A DNA stretch of 64,000 bases from positions 218,731 to 282,730 of the forward strand of contig NZ_CP097321.1 of NCBI RefSeq assembly GCF_023515995.1. The letters are read 5' to 3'. The notes below the pieces were generated by a model, which worked only from the letters and a program-made list of their open reading frames with translations, did not search any database and had not been told where the DNA came from. The DNA comes from Candidatus Mycobacterium methanotrophicum (GTDB lineage: Bacteria; Actinomycetota; Actinomycetes; Mycobacteriales; Mycobacteriaceae). The translations under genes and the position numbers were made by a program. Shown here piece after piece: positions 45,439 through 53,704 of the stretch (position 1 is its first letter; every line of letters starts with the position of its first letter).

Positions 45439-46602
45439 TTACCGGCGCGGAGCTGCCTGGTCGTCGAACGCTGGGTCCAGCGCCTTGCGCAGCGCGGTGT
45501 TCATGAAGTCGCCGGACACGTGAGTATAGATCGCCGTCGACGTGTCACACCGGTGCCCGACCGCCTCCTGGATGAACCGTCGATCAACGCCATCCTCGGT
45601 GAGATGTGTAACCCACGAGTGCCGAAGACTATGTGGCGTAAGAACTTTCGGTAGTCCCAGCGCGTCGCGGTAGGCGACGAAACGGGCGTTGATCTCCGCT
45701 GGACGTATCCGGCCGCCCCGTTCGGTCAGCCACATCGCCGGATGCTCTGCGCCGCCGAAACGAGGCCGGATGTTGTCGAGGTAGTCGGCGACCGCCTCCA
45801 CCGCCCAACCCATCACCGACGGCACATTGCGCCGCCGCGGCGGCTGCCCGCGCACTGCCTTGCCATACCGCACATGCAACATCCCGAACCGGCCGAACTC
45901 CGGCGTCGCCGGGTTACGGCCCCAGTCAACGACATCGAGTTTTGACGTCTCGGTACGCCTTAGGCCCCACGCATACACCACCTTGAACAGCGTCGCATCC
46001 CGGTAGGCCGCCAGCGCGCCCTTGCGCCTAGCGCGCACCGCGCGCTCGACCTGCTCATCGGCGTAGTCGAGGAACCGTTGCAACTCCGCGCGGGTGAGCG
46101 GCCGCGCCTCCGGATCGCCTTCGTAGTCGTTGAGGTGGGCGATCGTGTTCCACTCATGGCAGATGGCCACCGGATGCACACCTGGACCAAACTCCCGCTC
46201 GCACACCGCGACCCAGCCGTAGCGGGCATCACACAGATACTCACTGAATAACCGCAGCTCGGTTTGGTAGCCGCGGATCGTCGACGGCGCGAGATGCGAC
46301 TCAGCCATCAGCGACTGCGTCCATTCGTCGACATGTCCAGGCAGCCAACGCCACGGATACTCGTTGGTGAACGCGACGAACCGGCGCACCAACCGCTCCC
46401 GCGGCACGATGGTCTCTTCACGCAGCCCACGTGCCGTCTGCTGGGCACGCCAGCCACGCAGCATCGCCTCCAGCACGGCGTCTTGCGGGCGCAGCTGCAC
46501 CACGCCCGAGACCAGCTCCAGATTTGCTGCACCCGCCAAATCAGCCCGTCCCACATCGCCTCCCACGCCCCGCCAAGAGCACACCTTAGACGCGATGATC
46601 AT
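45439..46602 (-). CDS. Tyrosine recombinase 2 of the multi-recombinase element
   Basis: 387 residues from ATG 46602; an earlier GTG at 46635 or a later GTG with a GGGAGGCG leader are alternatives. Core-binding domain (ESHLAPSTIRGYQTELRLFS) and complete catalytic domain: Arg in VVYAWGLRRTETSKLDVVD, LTPHSLRHSWVTHL, GHRCDTSTAIYTH with His and Tyr. It follows recombinase 1 closely on the same strand and is intact. Confidence 0.88.
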   Translation of the reverse strand: MIIASKVCSWRGVGGDVGRADLAGAANLELVSGVVQLRPQDAVLEAMLRGWRAQQTARGLREETIVPRERLVRRFVAFTNEYPWRWLPGHVDEWTQSLMAESHLAPSTIRGYQTELRLFSEYLCDARYGWVAVCEREFGPGVHPVAICHEWNTIAHLNDYEGDPEARPLTRAELQRFLDYADEQVERAVRARRKGALAAYRDATLFKVVYAWGLRRTETSKLDVVDWGRNPATPEFGRFGMLHVRYGKAVRGQPPRRRNVPSVMGWAVEAVADYLDNIRPRFGGAEHPAMWLTERGGRIRPAEINARFVAYRDALGLPKVLTPHSLRHSWVTHLTEDGVDRRFIQEAVGHRCDTSTAIYTHVSGDFMNTALRKALDPAFDDQAAPRR

Positions 46603-46636
46603 GCATCCAACGGGCGCACGAGGGAAGCACCGCACG

Positions 46637-47133
46637 TCACCCGGCGTGTCGGCTCACCGCGCCAGCACCATTGCCCCAACCGACTGAGCAGGCGACCTGG
46701 GAAAACGCTCCCGTCTGATGCAATTCCCGAGGGTTCACATACCGCATGGTCGAGCTCACCGTCCAATGCCCTAAAAGCTGTTGAATCGCAACCAGATCCA
46801 CGCCACGCTCGTAGTTGTGGGTGGCGCAGGCCCGGCGCAGCGCGTGCGGGCTGAACCGCTCTGTCGCCGGCCGCCCCTCCAACTCCATCAGATACCGCAA
46901 CCGATTGCGGATCGTGCCACGATGCAACGCGCCGCCGGACTCGTCGGCGAACAGCACCGGCGACTCCGGAAACTTCGGCCGCACATCGGCCAGAAACCAG
47001 CGCAACAGCACGTCCAGCCCGTCCAGCATCGGCACCCACCGCGGCCGGGGACCGGACGTGAGCGCGGCCTTACCGAACCGCACATGCAACTTGCCGAACG
47101 GTCCACGATCGAAATGCACATCCGAAATCTCCC
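46637..47133 (-). pseudogene. Tyrosine recombinase 1, 3' half (5' half at 15824-16396)
   Basis: From the junction: REISDVHFDRGPFGKLHVRF, WVPMLDGLDVLLRWFLADVR and the catalytic box FSPHALRRACATHNYERGVD, GHWTVSSTMRYV. The N-terminal domain and first catalytic Arg are missing because the gene is joined here to ISrve sequence. It completes the half gene at 15824-16396. Confidence 0.9.
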
Positions 47134-47369
47134 GAGCCTGCGGCGGGCGTTGTCGCGCGACCAGCCCGTCACCTCAACGATCTGGTCCAGAATCTGCCCC
47201 CTGTTCTTCTTCGAGGCCTTCACATACGCCTTGGCGTACCTGGTGGTGATCTCGGCACGAGACGTCATCGACAACCCACATTCCATGCCTAACGACGGTC
47301 ACCGTTTCGCGGGCATTCTTATGTGAGGCACCGAGGGTGTTTCGCGGGCACTTTTCGTGAGTCAAGTCG
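47134..47369 (-). mobile_element. ISrve copy A, 5' part
   Basis: 236 bases with the terminal repeats (GTTTCGCGGGCACTTTTCGT, GAGTCAAGTCG) and the first 54 transposase codons (MECGLSM to NARRRL). It ends exactly where copy A begins at 16397. Its outer end is followed by CCGAT (47370-47374), matching ATCGG beside the other end of copy A. Confidence 0.92.
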
Positions 47370-47374
47370 CCGAT

Positions 47375-47435
47375 TGGTATGGCCACTACAACGGTACTAT
47401 GATCACTGTGAGTAAACATCGAGGGAGGAACCGCC
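47375..47435 (+). promoter_or_regulatory. gmaS leader
   Basis: Short leader with an SD-like GAGGGAGGAA before the ATG. TTGGTA (47374-47379) and TACTATGAT (47395-47403) could be -35/-10-like elements, but if the ancestral operon was continuous no promoter is needed here and the present one may come from the IS. Confidence 0.35.
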
Positions 47436-48776
47436 ATGACTGTCACCCATGACCTCGCAGCGCTGTGTCAGGACACAAACACCGCGTTCGTGTTGGCGCT
47501 GTTCGTCGACCTCAACGGAAAGCCGTGCGCCAAGCTAGTTCCCGTGGCGGCGGTTGACGAACTCAGCGCCGACGGGATGGGATTCGCCGGATATGCCGTC
47601 GGCGCGATTGGCCAAACGCCGAAAGACCCCGACTTGGTCGCCATTCCCGACCCGGCGTCGTTCACCCCGATTCCGTTCGTCAAACCTGGGCTTGCGATCG
47701 TGCACTGCGACCCCCACGTGCTGGGTCGCCAGTGGCCATTTGCGCCGCGCAATATTCTCAAGGCCGTCCTGCAACAGGTCAGCGACGCTGGATTCGAAGC
47801 GTGGGTCGGCGCCGAGGTCGAGTACTTCCTGCTCAAGAAAAAACCTGACGGGACTTTGACCACAGCCGACACCGCCGACACCGCCGCACAGCCCTGTTAC
47901 GACGCGCGCGCCGTAACGCGCATGTATGACCACCTGACCTCGATCAGCGACGCGATGAACTCCCTCGGCTGGGGCAACTACGCCAACGACCACGAGGACG
48001 GCAACGGGCAGTTCGAGCAGAATTTCAAGTTCGCCGACGCCCTGACCACCGCCGACCGCGTCGTCACGTTGCGCTATCTAGTGTCAGTGCTGGCCGCCGA
48101 ACGCGCCATGATCGCCACATTCATGCCCAAACCGTTCGCCGACCGCACCGGCAATGGTCTGCACCTGCATCTGTCTTTGACCAGCGCGGGATCGGCGGTG
48201 TTCCCCGGCGTTGAAGACGAGCGCGGGCTCGGACTGTCAGAAGCCGCGTACGGGTTCGTGGGCGGCATCCTCGATCACGCTGCGGGACTGCAGGCGCTGA
48301 TCGCCCCAACTGTCAACTCCTACAAGAGAACCGGGACGGTGTCAACGGCCTCGGGGGCGTCCTGGGCACCGCGCGCGCCAACCTACGGCGGCAATGACCG
48401 GACCCACTATGTCCGGGTGCCCGATAACCAGCGCATCGAACTGCGAGGGGGAGACGGATCGGCGAATCCCTACCTGGCCATCGCGGCAGCCCTGGGCGCC
48501 GGCATGGATGGCATCAAACGCAACACCGACCCAGGCATGATCGCTGCGCTCGACGCCGCGCGGCCAGCCTTGCCGCTGACCTTGCTGCACGCCGTCGAGC
48601 ATCTCGAGTCCGACGCAGTGATGACCGGCGTCCTCGACGCGGCACTGCCCCCAGGCGACTGGGCCGAAGGCGCACGGGTTTCGGACTACTACGCCGCACT
48701 CAAGCGCGAGGAGTTCTTCGCCTGGCACTCCGCCGTCAGCCCTTGGGAGATCGACACCTACCTGACCGCTTTCTAG
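47436..48776 (+). CDS. gmaS: Gamma-glutamylmethylamide synthetase (glutamine-synthetase family)
   Basis: 446 residues. Glutamine-synthetase fold: beta-Grasp N-terminus with FVDLNGKPCAKLVP, catalytic domain with GAEVEYFLLKK (metal-binding Glu), ANDHEDGNGQFEQNF, GNGLHLHLSL and the ATP/ammonium region KRTGTVSTASGASWAPRAP. The type III family with this N-terminus includes GmaS, which joins methylamine to glutamate with ATP. The following mgsABC genes strongly support GmaS over ordinary glutamine synthetase. It is first of five same-strand genes with short gaps or overlaps. Confidence 0.9.
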   Translation: MTVTHDLAALCQDTNTAFVLALFVDLNGKPCAKLVPVAAVDELSADGMGFAGYAVGAIGQTPKDPDLVAIPDPASFTPIPFVKPGLAIVHCDPHVLGRQWPFAPRNILKAVLQQVSDAGFEAWVGAEVEYFLLKKKPDGTLTTADTADTAAQPCYDARAVTRMYDHLTSISDAMNSLGWGNYANDHEDGNGQFEQNFKFADALTTADRVVTLRYLVSVLAAERAMIATFMPKPFADRTGNGLHLHLSLTSAGSAVFPGVEDERGLGLSEAAYGFVGGILDHAAGLQALIAPTVNSYKRTGTVSTASGASWAPRAPTYGGNDRTHYVRVPDNQRIELRGGDGSANPYLAIAAALGAGMDGIKRNTDPGMIAALDAARPALPLTLLHAVEHLESDAVMTGVLDAALPPGDWAEGARVSDYYAALKREEFFAWHSAVSPWEIDTYLTAF

Positions 48777-48811
48777 CAGCCGGTTTTCAAAGGACGAAGG
48801 GATCCACAACG

Positions 48812-49708
48812 ATGTGCGGAATCATCGGGTTACACCTGCGCAACCCCGATCTCTACCCACGGCTAGGCTCCTTGCTCAGTGCGATGTTGAGCGAGATGCA
48901 GGACCGTGGCGCCGATTCTGCCGGGGTGGCCGTTTACGGCAACGCAGTTTGGTCACCGAGCGGACAGGGCTGTGTGAGCCTCATCGGCATCACCGGAAGT
49001 GCGCAGACCGCTGCGGCTGCCGTCGGCACCGAACTCGGGCAGCCCGCCGACGCCATCTTCGTCGATGACACACTGGTGTTACGCAGCGCCGCCTGTTCGC
49101 TCGCGGTGCTCGATGCCGCCCACGCCGTGTTCCCAGACGCGGTAGTCGCCGGTTTCGGTCAAGATCTCACCGTGCTCAAGGGAGTTGGGCAAGCGCGGGA
49201 ACTGGTTCAGCGCTGGGGATTGGCCGCCGCGTCGGGTTGGCAGGGCGTGGGCCACACCCGCATGGCCACCGAATCGGCGGTGAACCCCTCGGGTTGCCAC
49301 CCCTATGCCGTAGGGCCCGAACAGTGCCTGGTGCACAACGGGTCGTTTTCCAATCACGCCACCGTGCGCCGGGAATTACAGAGGACCGGTGTGCAATTCG
49401 ATTCCGAGAACGATAGCGAGGTGGGCGCGCGTTATGTCGCCAAACAGCTCGCCGACGGCCTGGACATCGAGACTGCGCTCAAGGCGCTATGCGCGGCTTT
49501 CGACGGTTTCTACACGCTGCTGGTGTCCAATCGTGATTCTTTCGCGGTAGTACGCGACGCCATCGCTTGCAAGCCTGCGGTGATCGCCGAAACCGACGAC
49601 TGGGTCGCGATGGCCAGTGAATATCGCGCGCTCGCCGACTTGCCCAATGTCGAGTGCGCTCGAGTCTGGGAACCCCAACCCGAGGTGGTGTACGCATGGA
49701 CCAGATGA
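48812..49708 (+). CDS. mgsA: N-methylglutamate synthase subunit A (class II glutamine amidotransferase-like)
   Basis: 298 residues from ATG 48812, which places the nucleophile Cys at position 2 (MCGIIGLHLR) as in Ntn-type amidotransferases. SEMQDRGADSAGVAVYG, GHTRMATESAVNPSGCHPYA and LVHNGSFSNHATVRREL are amidotransferase signatures. In N-methylglutamate synthase this domain releases methylamine from gamma-glutamylmethylamide and channels it to the synthase subunit. It starts 35 bases after gmaS. Confidence 0.9.
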   Translation: MCGIIGLHLRNPDLYPRLGSLLSAMLSEMQDRGADSAGVAVYGNAVWSPSGQGCVSLIGITGSAQTAAAAVGTELGQPADAIFVDDTLVLRSAACSLAVLDAAHAVFPDAVVAGFGQDLTVLKGVGQARELVQRWGLAAASGWQGVGHTRMATESAVNPSGCHPYAVGPEQCLVHNGSFSNHATVRRELQRTGVQFDSENDSEVGARYVAKQLADGLDIETALKALCAAFDGFYTLLVSNRDSFAVVRDAIACKPAVIAETDDWVAMASEYRALADLPNVECARVWEPQPEVVYAWTR

Positions 49709-50385
49709 TCACGCATTTCGATCTACGCGAGACTCCACTGCGCCAGGTGAACGCGGCGCTGCATGCGCCGAACATGTTCGGCGAGTTCGTGATCCATAAC
49801 CCGGCCGGTGTGCACAACATCGCGGTCGGTCTCGATGCTCCGGTGAAAGTGACCATCGAGGGGCACGTCGGCTATTATGCGGCGGGCATGAACCAGCGGG
49901 CCGAGGTCTCCATCGTCGGCAACGCCGGCACCGGCGTTGCCGAGAACATGATGAGCGGCACCGTCTGGGTCAACGGCGATGCCTCCCAGTCGGCCGGCGC
50001 CACCGCCCATGGCGGTCTGCTGGTGATCGAGGGCAATGCCGCAGCGCGATGCGGCATTTCGATGAAAGGCGTCGACATCGTGGTGGGCGGCGACGTCGGT
50101 CACATGAGCGCCTTCATGGCCCAAGCCGGACGGCTGGTGGTGCGCGGCGATGCCGGCGAGGCACTCGGTGATTCCCTCTATGAGGCCCGGATCTATGTGC
50201 GCGGCGACATCGCATCGCTAGGCGCCGACTGTGTGGCCAAGCAGATGAACGACGAGCACCATGCCGAGTTGGCACACCTGCTCAAGGTCGCCGGATTCGA
50301 CGAGGACCACACCGCCGATTACACGCGCTACGGCTCCGTTCGTTCCCTGTATCACTTCCACGTCGACAATGCGAGTGTCTACTGA
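49705..50385 (+). CDS. mgsB: N-methylglutamate synthase subunit B (GXGXG domain)
   Basis: About 226 residues from ATG 49705 (ATGA overlap with mgsA) or 229 from ATG 49696. Right-handed beta-helix repeats: VTIEGHVGYYAAGMNQRAEV, NAGTGVAENMMSGTVWVNGD, GGDVGHMSAFMAQAGRLVVR, GDAGEALGDSLYEARIYVRG. This matches the C-terminal GXGXG domain of glutamate synthase, encoded separately in MgsB. Confidence 0.9.
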   Translation: MITHFDLRETPLRQVNAALHAPNMFGEFVIHNPAGVHNIAVGLDAPVKVTIEGHVGYYAAGMNQRAEVSIVGNAGTGVAENMMSGTVWVNGDASQSAGATAHGGLLVIEGNAAARCGISMKGVDIVVGGDVGHMSAFMAQAGRLVVRGDAGEALGDSLYEARIYVRGDIASLGADCVAKQMNDEHHAELAHLLKVAGFDEDHTADYTRYGSVRSLYHFHVDNASVY

Positions 50386-51743
50386 TGACCACATCCCGGC
50401 CCGCAACCACTAGCAGCAGCGATTCTCGTGCTCGGATGGGACTGCGTGAATCCGCCACCTTCGACCGCACCGCCATCGCGGCAATTCAGCGCGCGGCCGA
50501 GACCGGGATTTACGATATCCGCGGCGGGGGCGCCAAGCGGCCGCTTCCACACTTCGATGACCTCCTATTCCTTTCCGCGTCGATGTCGCGCTATCCACTG
50601 GAGGGCTATCGCGAGCGCTGCGGAACCGATGTGGCGCTGGGGGGCCGGCACGCCCGGCCTCTTCACCTAGCCATTCCGGTCACTATCGCCGGTATGAGCT
50701 TCGGTGCGCTATCCGCGCAGGCGAAAGAGGCCCTCGGCCGCGGTGCCAGCGAAGTTGGTACGTCGACCACTACCGGCGACGGCGGCATGACGCCGGAGGA
50801 ACGAGGACACAGCAAACAGCTTGTATACCAATACCTTCCGTCGCGATACGGGATGAATCCCGACGACGTCCGCAAGGCCGACGCCATCGAGGTGGTGCTG
50901 GGGCAGGGTGCCAAACCAGGCGGCGGCGGAATGCTGTTGGGTCAAAAAATCTCCGACCGCGTCGCCGCAATGCGCACGCTGCCAGCCGGCATCGACCAAC
51001 GTAGCGCCTGCCGGCATCCAGACTGGACCGGCCCCGACGACCTCACCATTAAGATCAATGAGCTGCGCGAAATCACCGACTGGGGAAAGCCTATTTACGT
51101 CAAAGTCGGCGCAACTCGCACCTACTACGACGTGAAACTGGCCGTTCATGCCGGCGCCGACGTCGTGGTGGTCGACGGTATGCAAGGCGGCACCGCAGCC
51201 ACGCAGGAGGTGTTCATCGAGCACGTGGGAATCCCCACCCTGGCCGCCATCCCGCAAGCCGTGCAGGCGCTGCAGGAACTCGGGGTGCACCGTAAGGTCA
51301 ACCTGATCGTCTCCGGCGGTGTACGCAACGGCGCCGACGTGGCCAAGGCGCTTGCGCTGGGCGCCGACGCCGTCGCAATCGGCACGGCTGCGCTGATCGC
51401 ACTGGGAGACAATCACCCTCGCTATGCTGCTGAGTACGAGAAACTAGGTAGTGCGGCCGGTTTCTACGACGACTTCCAAGACGGTCGCGACCCAGCGGGC
51501 ATCACTACACAGAACCCCGAATTGGCCGCGCGGTTGGACCCAGTCGAGGGTGGTCGGCGATTGGCCAATTATTTGCGCGTGCTGACCATGGAGGCTCAGA
51601 CTATTGCGCGGGCATGTGGGAAGGCGCACGTCTGCCACCTCGAGCCCGAAGATTTGGTGGCGGTCACCATCGAAGCGGCCGCTATGGCCCGAGTGCCGCT
51701 GGCGGGCACCGATTGGATTCCCGGAAGCAGCATCGACCTATGA
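50385..51743 (+). CDS. mgsC: N-methylglutamate synthase subunit C (FMN-binding glutamate-synthase domain)
   Basis: 452 residues. The glutamate synthase central/FMN barrel: PVTIAGMSFGALSAQAKEAL, GDGGMTPEE, GQGAKPGGGGMLLGQKISD, KVGATRTYYDVKLAVHAGAD, VVVDGMQGGTAATQEVF and SGGVRNGADVAKALALGADA. A cysteine-rich Fe-S site is expected in the C-terminal part (CGKAHVCHLE). It condenses methylamine with 2-oxoglutarate to N-methylglutamate with reduction. Overlaps mgsB by one base (TGATG). Confidence 0.9.
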   Translation: MTTSRPATTSSSDSRARMGLRESATFDRTAIAAIQRAAETGIYDIRGGGAKRPLPHFDDLLFLSASMSRYPLEGYRERCGTDVALGGRHARPLHLAIPVTIAGMSFGALSAQAKEALGRGASEVGTSTTTGDGGMTPEERGHSKQLVYQYLPSRYGMNPDDVRKADAIEVVLGQGAKPGGGGMLLGQKISDRVAAMRTLPAGIDQRSACRHPDWTGPDDLTIKINELREITDWGKPIYVKVGATRTYYDVKLAVHAGADVVVVDGMQGGTAATQEVFIEHVGIPTLAAIPQAVQALQELGVHRKVNLIVSGGVRNGADVAKALALGADAVAIGTAALIALGDNHPRYAAEYEKLGSAAGFYDDFQDGRDPAGITTQNPELAARLDPVEGGRRLANYLRVLTMEAQTIARACGKAHVCHLEPEDLVAVTIEAAAMARVPLAGTDWIPGSSIDL

Positions 51744-52930
51744 GCATCGAGACGGCGGAAGTAGTCATCGTCGGCGGCGGTATCGAAGGCGCCGCGGTAG
51801 CCTGGTCGTTGAGCCAACGGGGCATCGGCGACGTCGTTGTCGTCGAACGCAACACCGTCGGTTCGGGCATGACCGGAAAATCCAGCGGCATCGTGCGCTG
51901 TCACTATGGGGTCAGCTCGTTGGCGGCCATGGCGGCCATCAGTCTCGAGGTGTTTGAGAAGGCCCACGAAATCTTCGGCCACGATATCGGATTCCGGCAG
52001 ATCGGCTATGTGGTCGGCGTCGGCGAGGAGAACGCGGATAACTTGCGCAAAAGCCTTGCCGCCCAGCGTGAGGTCGGCGTCCAAACCGAGGAGATCGACA
52101 AGTCCGAAGTCGCCAAACTCTGGCCATGCGCCGATCTTGGACCGTTCGGCGCATTCGGCTGGGAGGCCCGCGGCGGCTACGGCGACGCCTACCAAACCGC
52201 CCAGGCGATGATGGTGGCCGCCCGCGCCGTCGGGATACGCCTACGACAAGGCGCCACGGCGGCCCGACTGCTACTGGCCGGTGATGGCGTCTCGGGTGTG
52301 GCGTTGGCCGACGGCACCGAGATCCACGCCGACGTTGTCGTGGTGGCCGCCGGCGCATGGACGTCGCCTTTCCTGGCGCAGTACGGCATCACGGTCCCGA
52401 TCGCCGTGCACCGCGCGCAGATCGTCCTGGTCGCGCCGGGGATCGCACTCGAAGCGGCACCGGTGTTCTCCGACTTGGTCTCGTTGCAGTACATCCGCCC
52501 AGAGCCTGACGGCGACATCCTCTTCGGCAACTCCGATCACGCCGAACTCGACATCGCCGACCCGGACCGGTATCTCAACCGTGCGGACGAAGCTTTTCTC
52601 GATCTGGCCGTCACCAAGATCGGTACCCGTTTCCCCGGTCTGGGCGCTGCGTCGGTCAGCGGTAGTTACGCCGGCTGCTATGACGTGACCCCTGATTGGA
52701 ATCCAGTGATCTCACTCTGCGATATTGACGGGCTGATCATTGCCGCCGGTTTCAGTGGGCACGGATTTAAAATCGCCCCAGCGGTGGGAAGACTGGTCTC
52801 AGATCTCATCATCGACGGGCGCGCCAACGACCCGCGTACCCCAGAAACCGATTTCCGGCTGTCACGCTTTGCTGAAAATAAGCCGCTAAAAACCCGTTTC
52901 CCGTACGTGGGTGCCGGAGAGATGCGATGA
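51740..52930 (+). CDS. FAD-dependent oxidoreductase, sarcosine oxidase beta-like (probable N-methylglutamate dehydrogenase subunit)
   Basis: 396 residues, DAO-type. Dinucleotide motif VVIVGGGIEGAAVAWSL, then VGSGMTGKSSGIVRCHY, DVVVVAAGAWTSPF, and a C-terminal PDWNPVIS...IIAAGFSGHGFKIAPAVG FAD segment. The family oxidises N-methyl groups of amino acids (sarcosine, N-methylglutamate). Placed directly behind mgsC (ATGA overlap), its expected substrate is N-methylglutamate, giving glutamate and formaldehyde. Known N-methylglutamate dehydrogenases have four subunits; the other three are not in the window, so either it acts alone or the next genes were lost. Confidence 0.85.
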   Translation: MSIETAEVVIVGGGIEGAAVAWSLSQRGIGDVVVVERNTVGSGMTGKSSGIVRCHYGVSSLAAMAAISLEVFEKAHEIFGHDIGFRQIGYVVGVGEENADNLRKSLAAQREVGVQTEEIDKSEVAKLWPCADLGPFGAFGWEARGGYGDAYQTAQAMMVAARAVGIRLRQGATAARLLLAGDGVSGVALADGTEIHADVVVVAAGAWTSPFLAQYGITVPIAVHRAQIVLVAPGIALEAAPVFSDLVSLQYIRPEPDGDILFGNSDHAELDIADPDRYLNRADEAFLDLAVTKIGTRFPGLGAASVSGSYAGCYDVTPDWNPVISLCDIDGLIIAAGFSGHGFKIAPAVGRLVSDLIIDGRANDPRTPETDFRLSRFAENKPLKTRFPYVGAGEMR

Positions 52931-52962
52931 CCCCACCGCAATTCCCGCCACCCCCTAAATCT
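52927..52962 (+). pseudogene. Start of a further operon gene, interrupted by MITE 2
   Basis: ATG overlapping the flavoprotein stop (ATGA) gives MTPPQFPPPPKS and runs into the MITE. Joined to 53253 after removing the MITE it reads SEIRILDRTNT and stops. IS remnants follow almost at once, so the rest of the gene has been lost; it may have been another dehydrogenase subunit. Confidence 0.5.
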
Positions 52963-53244
52963 GGCTCTTCTGCTGTTTCCGTGGGTGCCCGACGGAGCGC
53001 TGGTCACGGGTTCGGTTGGGTGAACGCGGATCTGGGCCGCGCCTGCTACGGACGCACCCCTCACGCGTCAAGGGCGCTGCGCGTCGCTTCGCGATGGCCT
53101 TTGGCCACCCTTGACCCGCGAGCCTCTATGCGCCCTCCCGGCAGGCGAAAGGGCAGGTCACAGACCTGCCCTGGCCACTGGCGCGGCCCAGAGAACAAGC
53201 CTGTCCGGGCCTCGAAAGCCACCCACGGAAACGTCAGTAGATCC
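52963..53244. mobile_element. 282-bp ISL3-type MITE, copy 2
   Basis: Same length and, as far as read, same sequence as 13739-14020, flanked by its own 8-bp duplication CTAAATCT (52955-52962 and 53245-53252). This shows transposition rather than segmental duplication. Confidence 0.93.
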
Positions 53245-53313
53245 CTAAATCTTCGGAAATACGAATACTTGACCGTACAAACACGTGAACGGCGTCGTCG
53301 CCCGCGCTCAGTG

Positions 53314-53610
53314 CTACAGTTGTAGATTGGGTTCATTGATGCTCTGACCTGCGTTGATAGTGCAGGCGCGGGCGGTGGCTTGGTGTTTTCGTCGCCAGAG
53401 TGACCATGCCCAGATGGCGTCTGTGGTGGCGGTTCGGGCGAGGATGAGCTTGTCGAAGAGACGTCGAATCTCGTTGAGGGTGAACGGGATCAGACCTTGT
53501 GGGGTGGGTGTGTTGTCGCGTTCGTTGGCGCAGGTGACGGCCAGGAAGGCCATGGCGAGCATGGACAGGATCACCCAGCGTCGCCAGGAGGTCCAGGTTG
53601 ACCCGCCCGG
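53314..53610 (-). pseudogene. IS701-type transposase, C-terminal remnant
   Basis: The minus strand encodes SWRRWVILSMLAMAFLAVTC, GLIPFTLNEIRRLFDKLILA and WSLWRRKHQATARACT, the C-terminal end of an IS701-type transposase. A middle piece of a similar transposase is at 55303-55520. Confidence 0.7.
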
Positions 53611-53704
53611 CGACTTTCGGACACCGTCTTGACTATTGTTGAGGCCGAGCCGAATTGGAGTCGCAAGTATGGAACGTCGTCGGTTCTCCGCCGGGTTCAA
53701 AGCC
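53611..53704 (+). pseudogene. IS3-type orfA 5' fragment
   Basis: The plus strand reads MERRRFSAGFKA, an orfA-like start, from about 53669, then changes to ISL3 sequence. Short, so uncertain. Confidence 0.4.

Larger units (their letters stand above)
40506..47133 (-). mobile_element. Multi-recombinase element (main part)
   Basis: Minus-strand gene run: recombinase 1 (3' half), recombinase 2, XRE protein, 802-residue zinc-ribbon recombinase-like protein, small ORF, XRE protein, second zinc-ribbon recombinase. One terminus is at about 40506 (GCGCACTTGTTCG), inside istB; the other with recombinase 1's 5' half is at 15673-16396. Ancestral length about 7.35 kb. I do not know a named family with this gene order. 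Confidence 0.72.
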
